From positions 186,001 through 250,000 of the forward strand of contig JAGYIQ010000006.1 of NCBI GenBank assembly GCA_018402565.1: a stretch of DNA of 64,000 nt, given 5' to 3'. Position 1 is the first letter of the stretch. The number at the start of each line of letters is the position of its first letter. The DNA comes from Pirellulaceae bacterium. Lineage in GTDB: Bacteria > Planctomycetota > Planctomycetia > Pirellulales > Pirellulaceae. Position numbers and translations under genes: made by a program. The notes under the pieces were generated by a model. The model was not told the DNA's origin, made no database searches, and worked only from the letters and a program-made list of their open reading frames with translations. Below, one piece after another: positions 51,441 through 60,911 of the stretch.

Positions 51441-54400
51441 ATGAATCGAATCGAAGCGGTCGATACAGCAGCTTTGGAAGTGACGCAGCAGGCCGGAGTC
51501 GCGCGGCACGGTAAACGGCCGGCCTCGGGTGGTTCTGGCTTTGCCTTGGAGATCTTTCGGGGGCTGGCTTCGCTGAAATTGACGGTCGGCCTGTTGATCG
51601 CGTCAACCTTCATGATCTGGGTGGCGACGCTGCAGCAAGTGGAGATGGACATTTGGGACGTGAAGAAGGCGCACTTTCCGCATGTGCTAGTCTATGTACC
51701 CTTTTACACCTTTTTTCCGCCGGCGTGGTTGCCGAACCAGCGAGCATGGCTGGAGAGTACCACGCTTTTTTCTCGGCCGGTCGGTGTGTTGCTCCCGAGC
51801 GGGTTTTCCTTGATCATGCTGATGATCGTTAACTTGATGGCTGCCCACTCGTTGCGGTTTCGCATACAGGGCCAAGGACCTACCTTGTGGTTGGGCTGGG
51901 GAATTGCGGCTTTGGGCACCCTCCTGTGTGCTGCTGTCGTCTTCATGGGGCAAAACAGATACGGATTGCAGGCGGAACCGCCGGTGCCGTACAGCAGCAT
52001 GTGGTACGTGGTGTTGCTGCTGTTGTTAGCGGGCGGCGTCGGCCTGGGCATTTGGGGCTGGCGGATGGCTCGGCATCGGATCGCTGAACGCATTTTGGCT
52101 GGTAGCGGCGCCGTTGTGATGGGTTTGGTGCCGGGCTTGCTGTGGTACTCGGGCAGTTTCATTGACGATTCGGGCATGCGGATTCTCTGGCAGATCGCCC
52201 AGTGCAGTGCGGCGAGCTTGGTGCTTTTGGTTGGTTTGCATTTCCTTTTTAAGCGAAAGGCTGGCGTGGTGTTGTTGCACGCGGGCCTGCTGTTGCTACT
52301 GGGCAACGAGATCTGGGTGGTCCTAACCCATGTGGAGCAGCGTGTGTCGGGTGTGGAGGGCGATTCGATCAGTTTCGCGTACGACATTCGCGACGTCGAG
52401 ATGGCGTTGATCCAGCGGCAGGGAGAGAATGACCGGATCGTGTCGATACCGAGTTCCAAATTGCGGGAGTCGGAGCGGAATCCGGAGCAGTGGATGATGG
52501 TCCCAGGTACCGGTCTGCAGTTCCGTGTGAAGCAATTTCTACAGAACTCGAAGATTGTCGGAGTGGGGGCGGACAACCCCGCGACGGCGGGAATCGGTCA
52601 GTCCATTCAAGCCGAACCGATTGCCTTAGCTTCTGGAATTGGCCAGGGCGAAGTCAACATGGCGTCTGCCTATGTGCAGTTCCGCGATGCACGTGAACAG
52701 GACCTGGGGACTTATCTGGTAAGTCAGGCGAGCGACTTCTACAGTGGGCCGATGTTCAATCGCCCCAACGTGATTCGAGATGGCGATGAGACTCTCTTCG
52801 CGACGCTGTGGTTCACTCGCAACTACAAGCCGTACACGGTGAAGGTTCGGGATGTGCAATCCAAGAATTATCCTGGCACGGAGATCCCGCAGTGGTACGC
52901 AACCGAGTTTACGATTGAAGATCGCGAGACGGGATTTGTCGGCGACCAGATGGTCTGGATGAACAATCCGCTGCGTTATCGGAACGAAACTTTTTACCAA
53001 TCTGGGTACAGTAAAGATCCCGCGACCGGAGTGGAAACAACCACGCTGCAGGTGGTATTGAACCGTGGTTGGATGATTCCCTACTTGTGTTGTGCGATGG
53101 TTGGCATTGGCATGTTGGCCCAGTTCTTACCGGCGATGCTGGGGTATCTCGAGAAGGCCCAGCGACCGAAGACCCAAACGGCAACGACAACCGCTGGGGG
53201 GGTGGCAGGCGATCCCCCAGTGGCATTGGCGGCCGATGCGGCGGGTTCTCGATGGCGAGAAGGTTCGCAATGGCTGGCGACGTTAGCAGCGGTGCTGGTC
53301 GGGTTGGTGTTCGTCGGCTGGGGTATGCCGAAGCGGGTGGCGGTCGACGACCTGCGTCTCGAGGGTGTGGCCACCCTGCCCATCAGTTACAAAGGTCGAA
53401 TTCAACCGTTGGATTCTTTGGCCCAGACCATGCTGCGCAAATCCAGCGGGCTGGAGGCGGCCCGGTCGTCCGAGGAGACTTGGATGGGCAAACGAAAGTA
53501 TCCGGCGACTCGTTGGTTGACAGGCCTACTGTTCGACTCGAGTTCGGATGTGAACTTCGAGGTATTTCGCATCGACAACCGCCAGTTGTTGGACGCGATG
53601 AAACTGCCGCATCGGACGGGGTTTCGATACTCGTGGGAAGAAATCGAAGTGGGTTTGCCGAAATTGACAGAAATGGACACAAAAGCGCGGGCCAAGGCCA
53701 AAGAAGATCGTGATGTGACGGACAAGAGTGTGTTGGATGTGGCGAGTAATGTGGCGTTCGCTCGGATGGTGAGTAATTCGCTATCGGTACGAGGCGAGGA
53801 AGCCATGAACCTGAACGCGAGATTGTTCGACGCGGCCGGGACGCAGAGCACTGTCAACCTGCCAGGCGTGGTACCGGGATTGGAAGCGGGCGAGCCCTGG
53901 TTGGCTCCGAATGTGGCGCGTATGCGAGGCGAACTGACTCGCATGTCGACCGATTTAGAATCGCGTGATACCGGTGAATTGGCGGTGCGATTGATTCAGG
54001 AGGCCGTGGTGGATAGCCTGCTGCAAGATCCAACTTTCCGACAGCAGTTAACGGAGGTCGGCGGGCCATTGATGGAACTGGATGCCGCTGGGCAGAAGAG
54101 TTTTCTTGTGCGTCAGATGATGGCATTGTCTCCTGACCAATTGCGGGAGACGATCCGACGGACAATGGGCATGGAGCCGGAACGCTATTTGCCGGCAGTC
54201 TTCAGTGCGGTGGAGACGGTGTCGGGCGGCAAGACGCTGCTGCCACTGAACGATAAGCAAGCAGAGACATTGACGGCTTGGGAAGCGATTGGTGCTGCCT
54301 ATCGTGAGCGGGACCAGCAGGCGCTGGATGCGGCGGTGGTTCGGTACCGAGAGATTTTGAACGAGAACCCGGCGGCCGGAATCCCGTGGGGCAAGGTGCA

Positions 54401-55331
54401 GGCAGAGTACCGTCTCAATGGCTGGTCGCCATTCTACCTCAGCAGCGTGATGTATTTGTTCGTTTCGGTGGTGGCGATGGTTGGATTCTTTGTCAAGCCG
54501 GCGGCGAGTCGGAGGTTTGCGTGGACCTTGCTGTTAATCGCATTCTTGATTCACACCGTCGGGATGGTCGCGCGGATTTATATCTCTGGGCGAGCGCCCG
54601 TCACGAGCATTTACTCGTCGGCGTTGGGGATTGCGTGGGGTATGGTCCTGACTTTTCTGATCATTGAAGTCACGACGCGTCGGGGTGTGGCCAACTTCAT
54701 TGGTGGCGTATCCGGCTTTGCCACGCTGCTTGTGGCCTACGCTTTGTCATTGAGCGACGACACTTTTGCGGTTTTGCAGGCTGTGTTGGACACGCAGTTT
54801 TGGTTGTGGACGCATGTCACCATCATTGCGCTGGGTTATGTTCTCACCCTGGTTGCTGGCCTTTGGGCAATCCTGATGATTGTTTTCTGTTGGTTGCCAC
54901 GCACCACGCACAAGGACGTGAAGGTCATGGCTGATATCACGTACGGCTTGATCTGTGGTGCCGCATTATTGAGCTTTGTCGGAACGGTGTTGGGGGGATT
55001 ATGGGCGGACGATTCCTGGGGTCGTTTTTGGGGTTGGGACCCGAAGGAAAACGGCGCTGCCATGATCGTGTTGTGGAATGCTGCGATCCTGCATGCTCGA
55101 TGGGCTGGGCTGATTCGCATTCAGGGGCTGGCGGCGATGGCCATTTTTGGCAACATCGTGACAGCATGGTCTTGGTTTGCCGTCAATGAGTTGGGGATTG
55201 GATTGCATTCTTATGGCTTCACCGAGGGCGTGGTTTTCTTCCTGACGGTGTTCTGGGTGTCGCAATTGGTGTTTATGGCAATCGCCTTGATTCCACCCTC
55301 GAATCGAGTGGCAACCTATGGTCGCCCATGA
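51441..55331 (+). CDS. Fused ResB-CcsA cytochrome c assembly protein (system II)
   Basis: Large inner-membrane heme-handling protein of 1296 residues that joins the two system II components (ResB/CcsB and ResC/CcsA) in one chain. The N-terminal half has LASLKLTVGLLIASTFMIW and further ResB membrane segments with a large periplasmic part (about 290-540: DIRDVEMALIQ, YATEFTIEDRETG). After a second segment around 615-635 comes another soluble region of about 350 residues. The C-terminal part (about 990-1290) is CcsA-like with the tryptophan-rich heme motif WGRFWGWDPKENG. It fits the many c-type cytochromes of planctomycetes, such as the PSCyt1 protein here. ATG 51441 follows AAAAAGGTAGAGAC. Confidence 0.93.
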   Translation: MNRIEAVDTAALEVTQQAGVARHGKRPASGGSGFALEIFRGLASLKLTVGLLIASTFMIWVATLQQVEMDIWDVKKAHFPHVLVYVPFYTFFPPAWLPNQRAWLESTTLFSRPVGVLLPSGFSLIMLMIVNLMAAHSLRFRIQGQGPTLWLGWGIAALGTLLCAAVVFMGQNRYGLQAEPPVPYSSMWYVVLLLLLAGGVGLGIWGWRMARHRIAERILAGSGAVVMGLVPGLLWYSGSFIDDSGMRILWQIAQCSAASLVLLVGLHFLFKRKAGVVLLHAGLLLLLGNEIWVVLTHVEQRVSGVEGDSISFAYDIRDVEMALIQRQGENDRIVSIPSSKLRESERNPEQWMMVPGTGLQFRVKQFLQNSKIVGVGADNPATAGIGQSIQAEPIALASGIGQGEVNMASAYVQFRDAREQDLGTYLVSQASDFYSGPMFNRPNVIRDGDETLFATLWFTRNYKPYTVKVRDVQSKNYPGTEIPQWYATEFTIEDRETGFVGDQMVWMNNPLRYRNETFYQSGYSKDPATGVETTTLQVVLNRGWMIPYLCCAMVGIGMLAQFLPAMLGYLEKAQRPKTQTATTTAGGVAGDPPVALAADAAGSRWREGSQWLATLAAVLVGLVFVGWGMPKRVAVDDLRLEGVATLPISYKGRIQPLDSLAQTMLRKSSGLEAARSSEETWMGKRKYPATRWLTGLLFDSSSDVNFEVFRIDNRQLLDAMKLPHRTGFRYSWEEIEVGLPKLTEMDTKARAKAKEDRDVTDKSVLDVASNVAFARMVSNSLSVRGEEAMNLNARLFDAAGTQSTVNLPGVVPGLEAGEPWLAPNVARMRGELTRMSTDLESRDTGELAVRLIQEAVVDSLLQDPTFRQQLTEVGGPLMELDAAGQKSFLVRQMMALSPDQLRETIRRTMGMEPERYLPAVFSAVETVSGGKTLLPLNDKQAETLTAWEAIGAAYRERDQQALDAAVVRYREILNENPAAGIPWGKVQAEYRLNGWSPFYLSSVMYLFVSVVAMVGFFVKPAASRRFAWTLLLIAFLIHTVGMVARIYISGRAPVTSIYSSALGIAWGMVLTFLIIEVTTRRGVANFIGGVSGFATLLVAYALSLSDDTFAVLQAVLDTQFWLWTHVTIIALGYVLTLVAGLWAILMIVFCWLPRTTHKDVKVMADITYGLICGAALLSFVGTVLGGLWADDSWGRFWGWDPKENGAAMIVLWNAAILHARWAGLIRIQGLAAMAIFGNIVTAWSWFAVNELGIGLHSYGFTEGVVFFLTVFWVSQLVFMAIALIPPSNRVATYGRP

Positions 55332-55411
55332 GCCAACGACGTTGATTTGATAAATGGCAATGGGCGAGATAGCTCCGGGGTAACCCTTAGATGCGTGTAA
55401 GGCGGTGAAAC

Positions 55412-57022
55412 TTGCGTACGCGAGGTTATTTGACTACGGGTGCTCTGTGGCTGGTCGGGATGGCGGTTGTGAGTTGCTTGGTGCATGCCGGCCAAGCGGA
55501 CCTCTCTGCGAACCGCGAGTCGTCAAACCATGCGGCTAAGCGTTTACCGAACATTGTTGTGATCATGGCCGACGATTTGGGGTACGGCGATTTGTCGTGT
55601 TATGGCGCGACGGAGATACGCACGCCTCAGATCGATCGGTTGGCGAGTGGTGGTTTGAGGTTTACGCAAGGGTACTGTTCGTCATCGACTTGCACTCCGA
55701 CTCGTTATTCGTTTTTGACTGGGAATTATGCGTTTAGGACTCCGGGTACGGGGGTCGCGCCTCCCAACGGACCCGCTATCATTTCTCCGGGCACGACGAC
55801 CTTGCCGTCTTTACTAAGGCAAGCGGGATATGCGACGGCCGTGGTTGGCAAGTGGCACCTGGGCTTAGGTGAAAAGGGAGCGGGGCCGGACTGGAATGGC
55901 CGGCTGTCACCGGGTCCGTTGGAGATTGGATTTGACGAGTGCCTGCTGTTGCCGACGACGAACGATCGGGTACCGCAGGTCTATGTGCGAAATCATGTGG
56001 TCGAAAATTTGGATCCAGGAGATCCGTTGTGGGTGGGTGATCGGGCGCCGGAGGAACCACATGCGACGGGTTTGACGCAGCGTGAGACCTTGCGGATGGA
56101 TTGGTCCCATGGGCACAATCAGACCATCCACAACGGCGTGAGTCGAATTGGTTTTTACACGGGAGGCATGGCGGCGCGGTTCCGGGATGAGGACTTGGCG
56201 GATCGGTGGGTGACCGAATCGATCCGATTTATGGAGTGCCACAAGGATCGTCCGTTCTTCTTGTTTTTCTCTTCCCATGACCTGCATGTTCCGCGTTTGC
56301 CTCACGAGCGATTTGTCGGCAAGTCGAAGTTAGGGTATCGCGGCGACAGCATCTTGCAGTTGGATTGGTGTGTGGGCGAGTTGACGGCTGCCTTGGAGCG
56401 GTTGGGATTGGCGGAGGATACGTTGATCGTCTTCTGCAGCGACAACGGCCCGGTGATGGACGATGGGTACGTGGATGGGGCCTTGGAGAAGTTGGGGGCC
56501 CATCGGGCGGCGGGACCGTTGAAGGGTGGTAAGTACTCGGTTTATGAAGGTGGGACGCGAACCCCATTCATTTCGTATTGGCCGGGAAAAGTGGCAGCGG
56601 GTGAATCGGACGAAGTGGTCTGCACGATTGATCTGCCGCACAGTTTGTCGTCGTTGGCGGGGGTGCCATTGCCGCCGGAGGCGTGTATCGATAGTTGGGA
56701 TGTGTTGGATGCCCTGTTGGGTCGTCCGGGTGCTATGGGCCGCGATCAGCTGGTGCAGCAGAACAACAACGGAAATATCCTGGGGTTGCGAGTGCGGGAG
56801 GCGGAGCACGATTGGAAACTGATTTGGTCCCGGAACAAACAAGTCTACAACCAAGTGGTCGAAGAGACATTGCGGAGCCGTCCGGTGCCGGAGTTCCAGT
56901 TATTTGATTTGGTCGATGACACAAGTGAGTCGAACAACCTCGCGGATCGTTATCCCGAGGTCGTGCAGCGTTTGCGAGAGCGGTTGGACGAGATTCGTAC
57001 GGGAGGCGGCTCGCGGTTCTAG
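55412..57022 (+). CDS. Secreted sulfatase (arylsulfatase type)
   Basis: Sulfuric-ester hydrolase of 536 residues, a family strongly expanded in planctomycetes that live on algal polysaccharides. Seen: signal segment (about 8-25), metal site IVVIMADDLGYGDLSCYGA, the formylglycine motif CTPTRYSFLTG (C-x-P-x-R), VVGKWHLGLG, FFLFFSSHDLHVPR and VFCSDNGPVMDD. Activation needs a sulfatase-modifying enzyme encoded elsewhere. The start is TTG 55412 with AAGGCGGTG upstream. Substrate unknown; no glycosidase or transporter neighbours give a clue. Confidence 0.94.
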   Translation: MRTRGYLTTGALWLVGMAVVSCLVHAGQADLSANRESSNHAAKRLPNIVVIMADDLGYGDLSCYGATEIRTPQIDRLASGGLRFTQGYCSSSTCTPTRYSFLTGNYAFRTPGTGVAPPNGPAIISPGTTTLPSLLRQAGYATAVVGKWHLGLGEKGAGPDWNGRLSPGPLEIGFDECLLLPTTNDRVPQVYVRNHVVENLDPGDPLWVGDRAPEEPHATGLTQRETLRMDWSHGHNQTIHNGVSRIGFYTGGMAARFRDEDLADRWVTESIRFMECHKDRPFFLFFSSHDLHVPRLPHERFVGKSKLGYRGDSILQLDWCVGELTAALERLGLAEDTLIVFCSDNGPVMDDGYVDGALEKLGAHRAAGPLKGGKYSVYEGGTRTPFISYWPGKVAAGESDEVVCTIDLPHSLSSLAGVPLPPEACIDSWDVLDALLGRPGAMGRDQLVQQNNNGNILGLRVREAEHDWKLIWSRNKQVYNQVVEETLRSRPVPEFQLFDLVDDTSESNNLADRYPEVVQRLRERLDEIRTGGGSRF

Positions 57023-57300
57023 CCAGATCATTGGCGAGGCGGTAAGTGGGCCGGTAGGTAAGCAAGTAGGCAGGTAGGCAGAACTCTGAACTTCAAACCG
57101 GGCAGCTTTGTCAGTGTAGGATTGTCGTTGACGATTGAAGTGTTGACGATTGAAGTTAGGTACCGTTTCTTACGAGCTCGCGGCGATTGTTTGAATGTTG
57201 ATTGCTTAACATGGGGTGACGGGGCAAAACACAGCCCGACCACTTTTTCAGTAGCCGGGCCGAGTGTTATTCGTATTGGTTGGATGTCGGGGTGGTTGGA
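57023..57300. repeat. Convergent spacer with short tandem repeats
   Basis: GTTGACGATTGAAGT occurs twice in direct contact at 57127-57141 and 57142-57156. Before it (57040-57080) lies a loose run of GTAGG(T/C)A words. No terminator or gene recognised between the convergent sulfatase and superoxide dismutase genes. Confidence 0.75.
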
Positions 57301-57906
57301 TTACTTGGCAGCCATCCAGCGTCGCGAGACTTCATCCCAATTGATGACATTGAAGAAAGCGGCGACGTAGTCTGGGCGTCGGTTCTGGTAGTGCAGGTAG
57401 TATGCATGTTCCCAGACGTCCAGGCCGAGGATTGGCGTACGGCCTTCCATCAAGGGGCTATCTTGGTTGGGTGTGCTTTCGACGATCAGGTTTCCCTTGT
57501 CGACGCTGAGCCAGGCCCAACCGCTGCCGAACCGGGTTGCGGCGGCGGCAGCGAACTTCTCTTTGAAAGCTGTGAAACTGCCGAACGTTTGGGTGATGGC
57601 GGCGGCCAACTCACCGGTGGGTTCGCCACCGCCACTGGGGCTCATGATCGTCCAGAACAGCGAGTGGTTCGCGTGTCCACCGCCGTTATTGCGAACGACG
57701 GCCTGTTTGTCGGCTGGAACGGTAGCCATATTGGAGATCAAGTCTTCGACCGACTTGGCTTCCAGATCGGTACCGGCGATGGCGGCGTTGACGTTGTTGA
57801 TGTAGGCGGCATGATGCTTGCCATGGTGGATTTCCATGGTTCGAGCATCGACGTGTGGCTCTAGAGCGTCCTTGGCGTAGGGCAGTTCGGGGAGGGAGTA
57901 AGCCAT
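57301..57906 (-). CDS. sodA: Superoxide dismutase, Mn type
   Basis: Cytoplasmic enzyme of 201 residues that converts superoxide to O2 and H2O2. Metal ligands are seen in EIHHGKHHAAYI, GGGHANHSLFW and GLDVWEHAYYLHY. The NGGGHANH context and Gln in TPNQDSPLM point to the manganese rather than the iron form; some homologues accept either metal. ATG 57906 has AAGGA upstream. Monocistronic as far as can be seen. Confidence 0.95.
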   Translation of the reverse strand: MAYSLPELPYAKDALEPHVDARTMEIHHGKHHAAYINNVNAAIAGTDLEAKSVEDLISNMATVPADKQAVVRNNGGGHANHSLFWTIMSPSGGGEPTGELAAAITQTFGSFTAFKEKFAAAAATRFGSGWAWLSVDKGNLIVESTPNQDSPLMEGRTPILGLDVWEHAYYLHYQNRRPDYVAAFFNVINWDEVSRRWMAAK

Positions 57907-58286
57907 AGGTCTAATTCCTTGTTTCCAGTGGAAAAACAGTTATTTAGTGCCTATCGATGGCCTGAACGGTTGGACCGATCCCGGGCAGTATCTAGTGGCA
58001 GTTGGCCCGCAACTTCCCGCGAAAGTGGATCAAGCACATGCTGCACTTGGCCGATCCGTTGGGCGGTTGGATGACGCCATTGGCACTCGACCGGTTGGGG
58101 CGATCCGCTCCAGACTGGCCGGAAAACAAGCTGCCAGCCGGACTACGATAGGGGTGTTCGCCCAGCAATCCGCTGGACTGCTGGGCCTACACCCGTTTAT
58201 TGAATCATCTTTTAACGAAAGAGGCAACCGGGGCGCTGGGGTTGCTTTGGAGACATCCAACAATTCCCCGGTTTTCTTTCTACTTT
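57907..58286. other. Spacer upstream of sodA
   Basis: About 380 bases holding the sodA leader and the region after the HD/GGDEF gene. TTTCC and GGAAA arms near 57922-57936 form a small hairpin in the leader. A + strand frame running into the HD/GGDEF gene is rejected as a shadow. Confidence 0.5.
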
Positions 58287-60518
58287 TTAGGTGCGACCTT
58301 CGCCGGGGCGAGTGGCGGCAGGTTCCAAGATCCCAACGGTTCGCTCGCCTTTTTCTTTGGCGACGATATACGAGCGGAGGCTGCGATAAACGGCGTCCAT
58401 CCCTTCATTGATTTCGCCTTGTCGGCGATTTCGTGTGCCGGCGGGCGAGATCGTCACCACAATGGTGGTTCCGGTGGTGGTTCGATGATCGTCTGGATTA
58501 CCGATATTCAGTTTGACCTTAAACAAGCCGGCTCGATCATTCGAGCGGCGTGCATGTTCGATCCGCGATGCGTCTACGGCGAAGCAAACGTGCGAGGGTG
58601 AAGCGGAGTCGATTTTGGCATTGAAGTCGCTGATGTATCCCTTGATCTTTTCGATCACGATATCCCGAGGAACGGTGCTGATCAGTTCCTTTCGCAGTTG
58701 CAGTTGGATTTCGTTGGAGCGACCGAAGAGCCAGCCCAACAGTGAACTACTGCCTTGGGTTTCTTTCTGTTGTTGTTCGACTTCGATTTCTTGGAAGCCT
58801 GACAAGCTGACCACTCGGTTGCGTCCCTCTTGTTTCGCCTTCATAAGGGCGCGATCGGCACGGCGCAACAGCGACTCCATGGTATCACCGGTCTGTCGTT
58901 CCGCGACCCCGAAACTGGCTGTTAGGCAGCGGTTCTTCAGTGACTTGAACGGCAAAGCTTGTAAACTTGTGCGAATTTGTTCCGCGCGTTCGGTAGCCTT
59001 GTTGACATCGGTCTCCGGGCAGAGGATTGCGAATTCTTCACCCCCCAGACGGCTCACCAAGTCCCCGAGGCGTCCATTGCGGGAGAGGTGGGCCGCGAAG
59101 CCGATGAGTGCTTCGTCGCCGGCATCGTGACCGTAATCATCATTGATGCGTTTGAAGAAGTCGATGTCAGTGAAGATAATGCTGAGTGGTGAATGTTGCG
59201 CTGCATGTTCGTCCAAGACATGGCGGAAGACGCGATCAAACTCACTGCGGTTGGCGACTCCGGTGAGTGGATCGGTGTTGGCTGCGATGGCCAACTGTTG
59301 AACGCGTTGTTTGAGGTTCTTTTCCGACGAAATATCCTGCATGACGACGCTCGCGCCCAACAGGACTCGCGATTTAGAAAATACTGGAGTGGCTTGAATG
59401 GTAACGGCGCAGCGCGATTGGTTGGGGCGTTCGATGGAGCCTTTGAATGTGAAAGGCTTTTGCTGCACGAGACAGCGTGCCACGGGGCATTGCCCGCTGT
59501 CGACTGGCAAATCGCATTCGTCGTGTGGTTCGAAGCGGGCCCATTGCCAACGGCGATTGTAAATCTCCATGGCTGGGATTCCGGTGATTTCTTCGGCGGC
59601 GGGATTCCACAGCGAGACGCTGAAGTTTGTATCCAAGAAAACAACGCCGGCGTTGAGCATGCCGAGTAGCACTTTGTCGTAGGCGCGGTCAAATGCTTGT
59701 TGTCCGGCCGTTTTGACGCCGATGTTAGCGTTCCAGACGCCTTCATTGCTAAGTTCTTTTAGGCCTTGCAGCCAAGCGCCGACGGATTCGCTGCTGGTCC
59801 AAACGTTGTTCGACTCGAGAAACTTGGCGAACGAGCGAACCAACTCGGTATCAAACTGTCGATCACCTTGATTGAATAGTTCGGCGATGGCCTCTTCGGA
59901 AGTCCGGTACTGGCGGTAACTCGATTCTGCGGTCATGGAATCGAATGCATCGGCGATGGCCAGCATTCGGGCGGCCAGCGGCAATTGATTGCCCTGGCGA
60001 GTGAACTCAGGCTTGGACCCATCGTAATGAGCGATGCCGAAGTAGATCGCCTCGGCGATTTCTCGGCTGGCGAGTGTCGGGCGTAGGATGCTGATGACGT
60101 TGTGTCGATGGTAATCGACGATCGCGTATTCTTCCGGAGTTAGGGCTCCGCGTTTTTGTAAAATCGAGTCGCAGACGCCCATCTTGCCTAGGTCGTGTAA
60201 GGCTCCAGCAATTTCGATGACTTGCGCGTCGCAAGCATCCAGTTTGAGGAAGTTGGCCCATCCGCTGATACCGATGGCCACACGAACCGAATGCATCGCA
60301 GCGGGGCGGTACTTGGCCGCCAAGGCCAGCAACAGGCTGGAGGCGACACCCAAGCGGGCGGCGGCGTAGTCCTTGATCTGCAGAATTTCTCTCTCGGCGG
60401 TCAGTTCCGACCAATTCGGCTCGCTGCGGGTCGCCAGGGGTGGCAGGATGCAACAAGCGTCTACCGACGTCAGGGAAGACGGCGAGAGCGGCGGGAGCGG
60501 TTGGATGGGGTTCAGCAT
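58287..60518 (-). CDS. HD-domain/PAS/GGDEF signalling protein
   Basis: Cytoplasmic c-di-GMP-type regulator of 743 residues. N-terminal HD region: GALHDLGKMGVCD (H108-D109) and LPLAARMLAIADAFDSMT, arranged as in HD-GYP proteins, but the GYP loop reads HYDGSKPEF, so phosphodiesterase activity is doubtful. A PAS domain follows (about 285-400: GVVFLDTNFSVSLWNPAAEE). The GGDEF domain has TDPLTGVANRSEFD, FKRINDDYGHDAGDEAL and RLGGEEFAI, with an inhibitory RxxD site (RLGD) five residues ahead, so a working, feedback-controlled cyclase is likely. The last 130 residues resemble no domain I recognise. No ribosome binding site is obvious at ATG 60518. Confidence 0.9.
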   Translation of the reverse strand: MLNPIQPLPPLSPSSLTSVDACCILPPLATRSEPNWSELTAEREILQIKDYAAARLGVASSLLLALAAKYRPAAMHSVRVAIGISGWANFLKLDACDAQVIEIAGALHDLGKMGVCDSILQKRGALTPEEYAIVDYHRHNVISILRPTLASREIAEAIYFGIAHYDGSKPEFTRQGNQLPLAARMLAIADAFDSMTAESSYRQYRTSEEAIAELFNQGDRQFDTELVRSFAKFLESNNVWTSSESVGAWLQGLKELSNEGVWNANIGVKTAGQQAFDRAYDKVLLGMLNAGVVFLDTNFSVSLWNPAAEEITGIPAMEIYNRRWQWARFEPHDECDLPVDSGQCPVARCLVQQKPFTFKGSIERPNQSRCAVTIQATPVFSKSRVLLGASVVMQDISSEKNLKQRVQQLAIAANTDPLTGVANRSEFDRVFRHVLDEHAAQHSPLSIIFTDIDFFKRINDDYGHDAGDEALIGFAAHLSRNGRLGDLVSRLGGEEFAILCPETDVNKATERAEQIRTSLQALPFKSLKNRCLTASFGVAERQTGDTMESLLRRADRALMKAKQEGRNRVVSLSGFQEIEVEQQQKETQGSSSLLGWLFGRSNEIQLQLRKELISTVPRDIVIEKIKGYISDFNAKIDSASPSHVCFAVDASRIEHARRSNDRAGLFKVKLNIGNPDDHRTTTGTTIVVTISPAGTRNRRQGEINEGMDAVYRSLRSYIVAKEKGERTVGILEPAATRPGEGRT

Positions 60519-60911
60519 AAGGAGTCACTCGTGTTGATTGGCCGGCCGCCGTGCCTCGGTCTGGCAGTGGTGTAATACCGCTACGGAAGGAGCAGGTAGC
60601 CTTCCGGCTGGGTAGCTCCAGGTATTTGGGATTTGGGTTGTAGGTAGTGGGTGCAAAACTTCCGACAACGCAGTCCGCGTTTTGCGGCGAAGGATCGTTC
60701 GGAGCGTCAAAAAATAGGTCGCGGTTTGGCGACTCAAGCAAGCGGAGCCGTTCCAAAACACACTGGCTCCAAATTTCGAATGGACTTTTTGGAATCGTTC
60801 GTTTTTTACAGTGGAGCGGGTTGCAATGATTCCTCGGATTGCACGGTTTGAAGCGGTTGCTAACATAGTGCCGGGCTTTCGAGTTACTGGAGCGGCGCAA
60901 GGGAGAACGAC
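60519..60911. other. Divergent spacer between regulator and FAH genes
   Basis: About 390 bases that should hold both promoters. No consensus promoter, RNA gene or terminator recognised. Confidence 0.5.

Noticed and set aside
57947..58411. 154-codon + strand frame after sodA
   Set aside because: Overlaps the end of the HD/GGDEF gene, lacks a ribosome binding site and resembles no family.
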